DNA of 64,000 nucleotides from positions 19,902,733 to 19,966,732 of the forward strand of contig CP099839.1 in assembly GCA_030062745.1 (NCBI GenBank), in the 5' to 3' direction. The stretch is from Capitulum mitella (Eukaryota; Arthropoda; Thecostraca; Pollicipedomorpha; Pollicipedidae). Position numbers and translations under genes: made by a program. This document shows, one piece after another, positions 34,401 to 44,164 of this stretch (position 1 is the stretch's first letter; the number at the start of each line of letters is the position of its first letter). A model generated the notes under the pieces. It worked only from the letters and a program-made list of their open reading frames with translations, was not told where the DNA came from and made no database searches.

Positions 34401-37400
34401 TACACATGGCGTTGGATTTCCCCGCACTCTGCCCCATGTATCTGCGTCTGACAGTCTCCGGACATTTTGTAGAAGATTTGGATGTTCAGTTATTACAAAT
34501 GGCATGCACTGGCGTCGCTGAACTGTCAAATATTGGCTTCCGGCATCGGTATGTAAAGTAACGAATATTCGTCTGAAACGGCCGCAAAACATGACATGTG
34601 TCCCACATAAGCCTCCTGGACCCTTTTTTGGTCTGCGTAGGATGTTACAGTTTTGTTGTAATGTGTGAAAAGGATACTCAGAAAACGTCGCGGAATTTCA
34701 GAGCGATAGCAGAAGCGGTTCGGCTTTGGCGCCGGAAAAACCGCCGGAAGGGTAGAATCGTCCCCCCCCCATATCCAAATGGAGTTAACTAGGAATTCTT
34801 GATCCAGACATTTGTTGCCTCCCTTTCGTCTTCCCATCGTAACTCCCGATCACCAAAGCGCTTGATTTCGCGTTGCAACCAGCCTTCGCAGCTTTTGAAA
34901 AAGCATCATTCCATGTGTTTTGCCCTAGATCTTGCGTGGCACGGTCTTGACATATCATATCATATATCAAGCGTCCTTTGTAATAACATCCATGATACAG
35001 TTTGGCGCATTTGTGGCAAACTCATTAAAAGCTAGCTTCTGTGCAGATCTCAGAAAAATCTGAAACGGCCTGGAATCCCTGCTGAATCGCTGTGCGAAAT
35101 CTGCACCGAATCAATGCCGAATCCCACGGAACCCCTGTTCAGACATTTATGACTTCATTCTGAATACCCACGGGCCCATTTGAATCAGTGCTGAATCCCC
35201 ACAGAATGCTTTTGAAATATAGGTGAGGCCCAATGAAGCGATGCTGATTCGCTTTGGTACCGTCGCAGAAGCCCTGCTAAAACATTGGGGCGAGTCTGCT
35301 GACAGTCTGTCGTCTGTCGGGAGATGCCTTCTGCTGGGAGATGCTTTCTGCAATGAGATGCCGTCTGCCGGGAAATGCCACCTGCCGGGAGATGCCGTCT
35401 GCCGGGAGATGTCTGCCGGGAGATGCCATCTGCCAAGAGATGCTGTCTGCCGGGAGATGCTGTCTGCCGGGAGATGCCGTCTGGCGGGAGATGCCGTCTG
35501 CCGGAATATGTGAACGCGGCCGTGTTTCAGGCACCGAAGAGCTGGGCGATGGCTGCGCACGGAACGAGGTCCGGCTCTACGACGAGGCGGCGCCGTGCCA
35601 GACTGTGCTGAGCCAGGGCAACTGCCCGGCTGAGAACTGGATTCTGCTCAACCCGTACACATCGCTGGTGGGTGTCCTCGACTGCGAGACGGGGCCTCAG
35701 AGACACTGCCGGCAGCGGCATCCTTCCTTACCGTCCCTGGAATAGCCAAGCGGACAGACCTTCCGCCAGTGGAAATCGCAACATTTGAAGCCAACATACG
35801 TGAGTGAGAATGTGTGTGCGCTGCCCGAGTGCGGGTTTGGGATGCCGAGTCACAACACAATGCCGTAACTGGCCTGCACATGTCAACCTCCTGTTCCTCT
35901 GTCACCTCCTGTGGAAGTCTCTGCCACGGAGCAGGAGTCAGAAGCGTGTGTCTGCTTTTCGACGATAGTCCCAAGCGTACGTGTTAGTTCGTATGGCACG
36001 TCGGTATCCAGCAGTGACAGATGACGTCTGGCCAAATGTTACAACAGTCGGGCATTTGGATGGATTAGTTCTCTGACTGTCAAAAGATGAGCATTTATGG
36101 TAAATTTTTATTGGGAGGATGGCCGCTGAATCAGTTGCTGCTGGATGGATGGTGTCCCACTATATGTTCAAGGAAAAACGACAAGAGGCATTGCATCTGC
36201 GCAGCGTACCGATGTGCTCTGCGGGACTTTGCTGAGCGTTGTGCAAGGCATTACGAGATATTGCCAAATACCTACAAGACTGCTCCGGAAGCAAAGAAAC
36301 CGGTGTCACACGATTTGGAGGGAACAAATGGCGTCTTAAGCTCAAAATCTATGACCCGTTCTTGCCAAGGAGTGTGAGCCATGGACTTTTGGCTTAACCC
36401 GCGTCCGATTGGCGGTCGGCACAGATCACGCTCGACTGGGGACTGACCCCCCCCCCCCAATTCACGAACGGCTGGTCGCATAATGAAAATAAGCAAACCG
36501 TTGGAAAGCTCGTGACGAATAGAGCTCGCAACTGGTCTCATTTATAGTTTTGGATCATATATAAGCCATTTATGCCCTATATATGTTTTCTCACAGCCTA
36601 CATCAAGAAGTCGGGAAGTGGCCTGTATCTTCAGGGCTGTGATTAATAAAGTCTAGGTAAAGACACCAATGAACATGTAAAAGTACGCAGTTCCCGATAC
36701 ACGCCTAATTTCTCAGATTTGTTTAATTTATACGCCTGAACGGTAAGTTAAAGACACGACGATTTTTGCGTCGACTCCTGGCGGGCGCCGTAGCTGAATG
36801 CGGTATGAAATTAACGGGAACTAATTTTAGCGTTTCTTAACTTTCGTGACATAGGCCTATTCATACAACACTTCTTTTTCCTAGAGGTTCTTGTGATGGT
36901 TTCTCATGTTTGAATGTTGGGGAAATTCTTTGGTTTCCAGTCCAAACAATTGGCGGAGCTTTATTCGCAAGAGTCTGTTTATTTCCAAAAGACGCAATTT
37001 TTGGAAACTTTTTGGGCTTTTTAGTACTACTCGCAACTATGTAAGCCAGTTCTACCATTTTCAACCCGTTCTGAGTAATTCATCGCCGGTTTTGACAGCA
37101 GTGCATTTCGGCTCATAGCAATTGTTCGTAACCTTACCGCAGGTCAATTGCTGAAAGCCATTGATACTTCGTCTATTGACGGCAAATGGGTGTAGGCATC
37201 ACTCCACACTACAAATATTATAAAAAAAATGAGTCGAATTTAAAAAAAAAACACATCATGTCTTAAAAATGGAGTTGACATTAGGTCAATGACCCGGAAA
37301 ACTCCGAAGAATCCAAGGTAGTAGAGTTGTTAATCTATCATGATCTGTGATCCGTGAAACTTTCGTTGTGGTGTCATGTTTTCCAAAAAAGTTATAGGGC

Positions 37401-40400
37401 GATAAATGTTTGGGACATAGGTCCATTTGACCTCACCTAGGTCAGATACCTGACTTAACCTGGAGTCAAAACATTGACAAAAGGTGTAAACATGATCAAG
37501 CAAAAGGTACACAAAGTTTTGTGGCGCTGCGTTCGTTCCTTCTTTTGCAATCTTGGGGAAACCTCCGATGGAGGTGTCAACCGCCCCCCGGTCGGGGGGG
37601 GGGGATTAATTAGTCACCAACGTGAGCAACGGCTGTACCACTGAGACCGCCAGCGATACGCGTTAGTATTATCGAGATCGTAAAATACATTCTCATATGT
37701 GATGATGGCAACGAGGATTTGATGCAGAATATCTAGATTTCTTCACGGGTCCGTCTCGGTGGTATCTGTGTAGCTGTGTGTGTATGTGTAAGCGGCTCAG
37801 ACTGGGTGGTCTCTGTATATGCTGGCAGAGCCAGTGCGAGGAGCGAACCTATCCTGTGTCTGTGTGTGTCTGGGTATTGTGTGCTCGCAGCTCTGACTGG
37901 GTGGCCTCTGTGCTTGCTGGCAGGGCAAGTGTGAGGAGCGGCCGTGTCCGCCGGGCTTTGCGCTGGTGGAGTCGGACGGCTTCTGTCACGATCTTCTGGA
38001 GCCGGGCATCTGTCCAGGTGGGCCCGCCTACTGCTGACGTGGTGTGGACGCGTGAGGTGTCCGCTGACTGTGACTGGAACATCTATGTGACATCAGGTAG
38101 CTCCATCTGTGACCGGAGTGGGACGCTGTATGTGACCGGAATGGGACGCTGTCTGTTGCCTGAGTGGAACGCTGTCTGTGACTGAAGTGGAACACTGTCT
38201 GTGACCGGAGTGGGACGCTGCCTGTGGCCTCAGTGGGACGTTGCCTGTGAATGGAGTGAAACGCCGTCTTTGGCCGGAGTGTGACGATGTCTGTGACTTG
38301 AGTGGAACGCTGCCTGTGACCGGAATGGAAAGCTGTCTGTGACAGGACTGGAACGCTTTCTGTGACTGGAGTGGGACGCTGTCTGTGACCGGAGTGGGAC
38401 GACACTGTCTGTGACCGGAGTGGGACAACACTGCCTGTGACCGGAGTGGGACGCTGTCTGTGACCGGAGTGGAACGCTGTGTTGGCAGAGGGGCGCAGGC
38501 TGTTCATTACGGCGACTGGAGAAACAGTATGCGCCTGCCCGGATGGTTGGTATCCGGACATCTGCGAGGTCTGCCGTCTCCTGTACAGCCACGAAGGCTG
38601 CCCGCCGGGCCGCGCACACATCTTCGACCAGCAGAACCAGCTGCGGTGTTTGCCGGCCACGTGTCCGGCCGACCAGCCCGTGCCACTGCCCGAAGACGGC
38701 GGCTGCACTCAGTTCGGAGAGGTTGGTCTGGCCTGGCGCCGTCCGGGCTCTGGCGCTCAGTTCAGAGCTGGCCGCCCGGGCTCTGCCACTCAATTCAGAG
38801 CTGACCGCCCGAACTCCGCCTCTCAGTTCAGAACTGGCCCCCCGAATTCCGCCACTCACTTCAGAGCTGACAGACGCCGGGTAAAAAAAAACCGGATTTA
38901 GTGGTTCCAGAGTTCATGAGACAACTAAAACCTGGGTGTCAGAACGCTGACCGATGCTCGGAAGCCGATGGTGCGATGTCCAGTGGTGCGCTGCGTACCC
39001 ATCAACCATAGGTTCAGCTCCTCACCTGATGTGCTGGGTTCCACACGCCTTCCTGTCTGCTTCACATCAGTCGGTCTTTTTTCCGCGGCTGCCAGAAACT
39101 CTTGTCTTACTCATTCATTGCTCCCAGTCTTCTGCTTAAGCCTGTAGAGTGTCGACATACTTTAAACTCCCCATTGTGTCCAGTTCTGCTCAGGTTCTTT
39201 GTTCGAATCTGTCCAATTTTCTGGCTTCCTGGTCTGATGTTTTCGGTATTTTTCTGTTTTAGCTTTCAGAATTTTCACATTTCCTTGAACAACAGTGTTG
39301 TTTCGTATTCTTTTACTTTTTTCTGTTGTTGTATATTTATACAGACAATACAGACTTTTTACCAAACATTTCGAGAGCTTTCACAAGACCCATGTCTGAC
39401 AGCCACGTGATTCGCCCATTACTAGACTGTAGTACTAATGATAACCAGCCGATCGCCTTCGCCGTTAAATTGCGATTCCGGTGTTGCAAAGGGCATTGAT
39501 GCGCCCGGACTACAACTCAAACCATTGTACTGTAAGAAGGCCGCGTGACGTTTGTGGGAGGTAACGCTAACTCCTAAGTAGAAACAAGGTGTACCATTTC
39601 TCGAACAAGCTTTGTCCGCTGATGATCCCGGATGTAGCTGGTTCGAATTAATAGAGACGTATTTTGGCATGAACGAATCACTGTTCGAATGACTCTGGAT
39701 GACCATGAAAATATATCTGTCAAACAACATAGAAATCAAATAGGCAACAGTCAAACAAAAGTTCAGAAATCAGATAAAATTCTACGGTGATATCTAGATG
39801 TTTTCTGCTTGTTTTGGTCCTCTTGGGAAAGATCTGTTATGAAAGATTTACGTTTAAAGGAGACCTTAAGTGGCGGTAATGCTCGTACGTTATAAGACTC
39901 CTGACGCTGTTGCATTTGGAAATAACCGCGTTCATTCACACCTGGTCTGTATCAGCGAATAAGACAGACTCATGATCCAGCAAGGGCAGCACAACTTCGG
40001 CATCCTTTGCCCTGGCCGAGGAACAGTGGAAGGTGATTTTCTGCTGAGCTGGAAGACTCCTGCTTCATACGAATAAATGGGACTTCACCCATTTCATATT
40101 TTTCCAAGAACTCGTTCATGTGCAGCTTGTGACCGGCAGTTATTGGCTGTGTGCTGGTGTTTGTGTTGTCTTCCTGAGGCCGGTTTTGTCTGCTGCCGGG
40201 TCCCGCTGTCCAGTGCGGCTCGCGAATGGGCAGTGACTGGCTGTATCCTGGTGTTGGTTTTGTCTCAGTGCGGCCAGTTTTGTCTGCTGCCGGGCCCCGC
40301 TGTCCGGTGTGGCTTGTGACCGGTGGGTGATTGGCTGTGTTCTGGTGTTGGTTTTGTCTCGGTGAGGCCAGTTTTGTCTGCTGCCGGACCCCGCTGTCCG

Positions 40401-41132
40401 GTGCGTGCCATGCCCGCCGTCTGACGGCCGACCTCTACGCTGTGGCCAGAGTTGCGACGGCGGCACTGGCCGGGTGGGCCTCCTGACCGACCAGCTGAGG
40501 TCCACCTGTCTGCCGGAGGAGGCTCCGGCGCCGCCGACCCCCGGGCCCACCCGGTACATGTACAGGCGACCGCAGCACAGGCGAACGGGGCGCCAGATCT
40601 TCTCCAGGGTGCCCGAGCTGGTCTCCTGCCAGCCGGGCGCCAGGATCGACTTCAACCGGAAGTGCCGGGACGCGTGAGTGGCGTGAGTGGCGTGAGTGGC
40701 GTGGGTGACGTGCGTGGCGTGAGTGACGTGAGTGGCGTGGGTGACGTGCGTGACATGAGAGGCGAGGGTAGCAGGAGTGACGTGAGCGATGCGGATGACG
40801 TGAGAGGCGTGAGTGAGGTGGGAAATGTGAGTAATGGAGTAACGTGATTGGCCTGAGTGGTATAAGCGCCGTGAGGAACATGAACATGATGGACATGAAG
40901 ATTGTAAGTGACCTGGGTGTTTTGAGTAAGGTGATGGTGTGAGTTTCACATGTGGTGGGGACGTGTGGGGCGTGACCGTCGTAACTGGGCGGGTCGATGG
41001 TGACAATGAAGACGCTGTCTCCGGCCGGATCGCTCGGAGCTGACTAACCTGGTGGTTTGACTGTGTTGCAGAGTAATTCCGTCGACGTCTGGTGTAGGCG
41101 GGACTGCGTCCAGAAAACCCGTCTGTCCGCGG
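30901..41132 (+). CDS. Probable secreted proline-rich/DUF4789-like cysteine-rich protein, 6 exons (419 codons, 3' end not resolved)
   Basis: Six exons join in phase to 1257 nt. Residues 1-35 look like a signal sequence (hydrophobic LSLLLPLLL then AQAAA). Residues 36-169 are Pro/Ser/Thr-rich with PPP runs. The rest is cysteine-rich and resembles the arthropod DUF4789 module: LYDEAAPCQTVLSQGNCP, then KCEERPCPPGFALVESDGFC, CPDGWYPDICEVC, EGCPPGRAHIF and CQPGARIDFNRKC. It is probably extracellular; function unknown. No stop follows exon 6 if its donor is used, while reading through gives a stop eight codons later. Exon 1 lies inside the duplicated left arm; exons 2-6 are single copy. The DUF4789 assignment is by pattern memory. 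Confidence 0.7.
32442..34177. mobile_element. pogo-like (Tc1/mariner superfamily) element, decayed
   Basis: Perfect terminal inverted repeats GGGGAGACCGGGGTCAAATG lie between TA dinucleotides, the target duplication of Tc1/mariner elements. Subterminal copies of GGGTCAAATGTAACA and GTTACAATTG recur at both ends. The interior holds only a C-terminal transposase remnant (32908-33252, minus). Confidence 0.85.
32908..33252 (-). pseudogene. pogo-like transposase, C-terminal remnant
   Basis: A 114-codon minus-strand frame contains LTPEAIRPLPKAGPRKNSRA and RKRKAAILTDIPEKRAIEL, typical of the basic tail after the DDE domain in pogo/jerky-type transposases. The DNA-binding and catalytic parts are missing from the 1.7 kb element, so it cannot encode an active enzyme. 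Confidence 0.7.
35320..35515. repeat. 17-bp minisatellite next to DUF4789-like exon 2
   Basis: About eleven units of GCCGTCTGCCGGGAGAT, ending about 15 nt before the exon 2 acceptor. The same unit occurs at 58095-58195 in the right arm, where homology between the arms stops. Confidence 0.93.
35531..35667 (+). CDS. DUF4789-like gene exon 2
   Basis: The acceptor CGTGTTTCAG precedes GC ACC GAA. The exon encodes GTEELGDGCARNEVRLYDE, then APCQTVLSQGNCPAENWIL, ending NPYTSL, with donor CTG|GTGGGT (phase 0). Reading through adds VGVLDCETGPQRHCRQ before a stop at 35743, an alternative if the donor is skipped. Confidence 0.72.
35668..36393. other. Intron 2 of the DUF4789-like gene, 5' part
   Basis: No recognised feature before piggyBac-like copy D. 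Confidence 0.6.
36394..37609 (-). mobile_element. piggyBac-like non-autonomous element, copy D (inverted)
   Basis: It begins TTAA-CCCGCGTCCGATTGGCGG, the family's right end, and ends with a G-run then A-TTAA, its left end. Internal landmarks are the reverse complements of copies A, B, C and E. It lies in intron 2 of the DUF4789-like gene, on the opposite strand. Confidence 0.87.
37785..37923 (+). repeat. Partial tandem duplication of intron end and exon 3 start
   Basis: 37796-37850 (GACTGGGTGGTCTCTG, GCTGGCAG, then AGCCAGTGCGAGGAGCG) repeats 37885-37945 (GACTGGGTGGCCTCTG, GCTGGCAG, then GGCAAGTGTGAGGAGCG). The upstream copy carries its own acceptor and CEERT-like codons but decays into GTGTCTGTGTGTGTC. 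Confidence 0.8.
37924..38017 (+). CDS. DUF4789-like gene exon 3
   Basis: The acceptor TGCTGGCAG precedes GGC AAG TGT. The exon encodes GKCEERPCPPGFALVESDGF and then CHDLLEPGICP, with donor CCAG|GTGGGC (phase 1). It has five cysteines. Confidence 0.75.
38090..38480. repeat. 23-bp minisatellite in intron 3, abutting exon 4 acceptor
   Basis: About 17 units around GTCTGTGACCGGAGTGGGA and then CGCT. The last unit runs into the GTTGGCAG acceptor of exon 4. Confidence 0.93.
38489..38721 (+). CDS. DUF4789-like gene exon 4
   Basis: The acceptor TGTTGGCAG precedes AG GGG CGC. The exon encodes 78 residues including TGETVCACPDGWYPDICEVC, SHEGCPPGRAHIFDQQ and LPEDGGCTQFGE, with donor GAG|GTTGGT (phase 0). 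The nine cysteines and the CPDGWYPDIC motif suggest a disulfide-bonded extracellular module. Confidence 0.78.
38740..38875. repeat. About 33-bp tandem repeat beyond exon 4 donor
   Basis: Four degenerate units of (T)CAGTTCAGAGCTG(A/G)CCGCCC and then a CTCTGCCA-like end. The array starts about 20 nt inside intron 4. Confidence 0.85.
38890..40085. other. Intron 4 interior
   Basis: No recognised feature. Confidence 0.6.
40125..40405. repeat. About 92-bp tandem repeat (3 units) upstream of exon 5
   Basis: Three copies of a unit with CAGTTTTGTCTGCTGCCGG, CCCGCTGTCCGGTG and GGCTGTGTTCTGGTGTTGG. The array ends about 45 nt before the exon 5 acceptor. Confidence 0.88.
40450..40673 (+). CDS. DUF4789-like gene exon 5
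   Basis: The acceptor GCTGTGGCCAG precedes AGT TGC GAC. The exon encodes SCDGGTGRVGLLTDQLRSTC, then CLPEEAPAPPTPGP and a basic RRPQHRRTGR stretch, ending CQPGARIDFNRKCRD, with donor GACGC|GTGAGT (phase 2). Missing this donor would give an immediate TGA stop. Confidence 0.73.
40674..40860. repeat. 9-bp minisatellite made of splice-donor sequence
   Basis: Starting exactly at the exon 5 donor, the unit GTGAGTGGC repeats about 8 times, then degenerates (GTGGGTGAC, GTGCGTGAC, GTGAGTGAG) over about 180 bp. Confidence 0.92.
41072..41132 (+). CDS. DUF4789-like gene exon 6 (last exon found)
   Basis: The acceptor CTGTGTTGCAG precedes A GTA ATT. In phase with exon 5 it encodes AVIPSTSGVGGTASRKPVCP and R, with donor CGG|GTGAGT (phase 0). 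If the donor is not used, a TGA follows eight codons later. No further exon was recognised downstream. Confidence 0.6.
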
Positions 41133-41998
41133 GTGAGTCTCCCAGTGTCGGGCTGAATACCGAGGTCGCGCGTCCTGATGTTGGACGGGAGGGAGGAGCT
41201 GTTGGCCTGACGTCATATCCTGCGGGCGGTTTGCTCGGGCATTCAATGACCTTAGCCACCTGCGACGGACACCACCTGTGCGGTGATATTTAAGAATAAG
41301 ATCATCGATTTGCTACCGCAACATTTTGTGTTGATCAAAAGCCATTGAAACATCACACTTGAAACGGCCGAGCCTGAAGCACTCGTTACTGATTCAGCCT
41401 TCTGCGAACAGTATTTCCCAAATGCCCCATTCGGCAGCTACGACTGGCTCTGCAGCTAAGTACGAAGAGCAACATTTTTCGCAAGACGTGGCTCCGCATC
41501 ACTGGTTTCGTAACGCTGGTTTGGACACATCCTACTCTCGACGATCTTGAACGGAGGTGATGGTAACCTCAGGATTTGGCTAAAGCGAATAAAATCGCAT
41601 CCTGACGAATGCCGTACGTTTGCATTCGTTCACACTGGCAGAAATGGTTTTAATAGATTCACGAATTAGGTTGTGAAAAATAGCCATTGAAATGTTCTCG
41701 GTACAACTACCGCAGTCAGTTTGACGCGTATTTGGTCATTGTAACCGAAGTTGTTTCGAAAAGATGTAGTCAGATAGTGCCATCCCATATAACGGCATGT
41801 CATATCTTTAAACACAGGACATAGCAAGGACATCGACTACACCCGTCTGCATCGGTCTCGATGAATCACGACTCAGACTTATGATTTTCCTTGAAACGTT
41901 TGCGTTGCAATGCACCAAACATGGAATACTGACAACCGGAAAATCTGATAAACTCATCTCCGTTCATTGATCACTGTCTCGCGAAAAATACCAGTAAT
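41133..41998. other. Stretch after DUF4789-like exon 6
   Basis: Possible intron or intergenic DNA with no recognised gene or repeat. Confidence 0.55.
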
Positions 41999-43139
41999 TT
42001 AACCCGCGTAGTGGAAGGGGGTTTCGCGCGTTGCAAGGGGGGTCCAAAAGTACCTCCTTCCGATCTCAAAAACGGAAAGAGCCAGAGACATTGAATTTTG
42101 TGGACAGGGTAAGGCTATAACGTTTTACATTGTGTGCAGTTTTCATGACCGTAGGTCAGTGTCTTTAAGGTTAAATGGGATCGAAAAGGTCAACTTGGAC
42201 ACTTTCTCTGCCCGTACAGGCCATTCCGTGCAACTTTTCGAACGAAACAGGAAAAGGGTGCTTGTTTGAGCGTAAAAACGTGGAATACGACAACTTCAAT
42301 TCATTTGACGTCTTGACTGAGGATTTCAGGTCGAGGTCATGTCAGGTCATTGCCCTATGGCGTCATTTTTTCATCTTTTGCAGATCAGATTTCGAGCAAC
42401 ACGGACAGTTTGAGTGTAAATGGGAGTGCAACATGTATCTTTTGGTGTATTTTCAGTGAAGGCAGCCAACATCGGTACATTTGGTCACTTCTAGCGTTCA
42501 TGTTTATGTATGTTTGTATATGTATATACATGTGAGTATCGATGTGCCAAACGTGTTTTAGTACAGTCTTTGAATGCACATTTCATACAAATCGACATAT
42601 TGCAAAACAAATCTGAACAAAATAGTAGTGCCCTTGACCTTTGATGACCTTGACCTTTGCTGACCCTGGTATATATAAGCGTATCAGTGTGCATAAACGT
42701 GCTTTTGCGAGGGTCTCTGAATGCATATTTCATACAAACCGACATGTTGCAAAGCAAATCTGGATCAGGTCACAAGCTGTTTGGCCTTGACCTTTGACGA
42801 TCTTGACCCTTATTGACCGTGGGTTTGGTCTTGGTATGTGCATCACTTATGCTCGAATGACTTCGCCTGATTGTGTTCAAGCGGTAATCTTAAGTAGAAC
42901 GTTAGTCCTTTCGCAAAGTTCCCATTTGTCAGCGACAACCGTTATTTCATTATGTTTGCTTGACTTCAAATGCTTCATACTTCAAAAACGTCCGGCCGAT
43001 TTTCGATTTTTCTGCACCAGTCGACGAGTTATTCAGTTGCCAAAGTGTCACAAAGTGGTAGCAGCCAGCTTTGATCCGTTCTCGAGATTTTGAAGAGAAA
43101 CAGGGGGGGGGGGGGCGGCACAAAAAGTGCGCGTGTTAA
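41999..43139 (+). mobile_element. Second piggyBac-like non-autonomous family (single copy)
   Basis: It begins TTAA-CCCGCGTAGTGGAAGGGG and ends GTGCGCGTG-TTAA. The degenerate inverted repeats continue inward: TCTCAAAAACGGAAAGAGC on the left against AATCTCGAGAACGGATCAAAGC-type sequence (read in two parts) on the right. Inside are repeated CTTGACCTTTGATGACC and GCATATTTCATACAAA words (42580-42800). It has no transposase and its interior differs from copies A-E. Confidence 0.6.
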
Positions 43140-44150
43140 AACATCAATTGGCATTTGCTTCGGTCTTATGTACAGTGTCAATCAACTCAAGATATATGGT
43201 GTCTTGTTGGTAATTTCTTTTTTGTTATATTTTATGTGCTTTCTTAGCTGGGACAGTGGTTTATGCATGCCACAAAATGTGTGGGCTGCTCCATTATTTG
43301 TGTATATAGCATTGCTAAGAATGATGAACTTACAGCACCTTCCGAATCGGTTGATTAATATATTATTCGGGAGGCCATGACGTGACTTTAATTGATCTCG
43401 GGACCCTTAGAAATGTCAGTTAGAACAATGAAACGGCATCTATCTGTTCAACATTGTATGGTCTTTCGACTGGTGTCACGTTTATATATCTGTACCACAG
43501 AGGGAACCTAAAAACACAGGACTTCGTCGAAAATCATTTTCACAGGAAGGACGGAGGAGGACCTATTCACAACCACGCACTCCAGGACTGGTCGTTTTAG
43601 GGTTGTTTCAGTTGTGATTTTTACTGATTACTTGTGTTCCAGAATACTCGTCCTGGACCAGATGGCAAATGCAAACGAACGCAAGGCGGCCTAGGCAAAT
43701 AACAAGAACTAGCTTGGCTCACAGCTTCTTGCCGCATGTCATTCAGTTAACCATGGGAAACCAGCCCACTAGAAGACATTTTCGTGAAGTTGGAAGGAGC
43801 GAAATAAAAATGAGAAAAATAAAAGTTTGCGTCTTTTTTGCGGCGCATTGTATGCATGCGTGTTCTTTCATAGTTCTCGAACTAGGAGATGACCTCGTAT
43901 GATGGTTGACTGTTAATATAGCAGTATGTTCTTTACGACTCTATAAGGAAGGGAAAGGAACAGCGTGCCGTCTGTGCTAGAAGACACCATATGAAGCAGC
44001 CTTTAGTGGATGGACGCTAAAATGCGAAGTCGCTGGGGCGCAGCACGGTGTTGACTGGTCATGAGATGCTGTCGGGGCGGCCGGCTCACGGTTCGAACGT
44101 ACTGCTGCGGGGTGAAGAAACGGAGTCCGAAAAGTCTGGGTCACGGCTAA
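43140..44150. other. Intergenic stretch
   Basis: No gene or repeat recognised. Confidence 0.55.
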
Positions 44151-44164
44151 CTTTTTATACTTCA

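Larger units (their letters stand above)
31633..34580. mobile_element. Composite insertion in left arm (outer element containing a pogo-like element)
   Basis: The right arm runs directly from GAGCTG to CCGCAAAAC at the matching site (about 60140). The left arm has about 2.95 kb there. 32442-34177 is the pogo-like element. The outer 1.2 kb (31633-32440 and 34178-34580) is unclassified: I find no clear inverted repeats or target duplication. Confidence 0.65.
23821..35530 (+). repeat. Large inverted duplication, left arm
   Basis: After removing nested insertions, this stretch matches the reverse complement of 58075-64000 in collinear order. Landmarks (left, right): CGAAACTTGGTCACTTTTCC (23908, 63936); the (CA)n tract (26742, 62253); ACATCATGAACATCCTGAGG (27200, 61816); proline-rich exon 1 (30901-31408, 60346-60854); GAGCGATAGC (34700, 60018); the 17-bp minisatellite (35320, 58095). 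Ancestral length is about 5 kb; insertions make this arm about 11.7 kb. It ends just before exon 2 of the DUF4789 gene. Confidence 0.9.

Noticed and set aside
35147..35560. Arg/Ala-rich repeat frames on both strands
   Set aside because: Translation of the 17-bp minisatellite.
38028..38859. Minus-strand frames rich in HSGHRQ repeats
   Set aside because: Translation of the 23-bp minisatellite antisense to exon 4. They could be misread as zinc-finger-like, but there are no CxxC pairs.
40140..41246. 368-codon minus-strand frame with THATHVTH repeats
   Set aside because: Antisense to the 9-bp and 92-bp tandem repeats and DUF4789-like exon 5.
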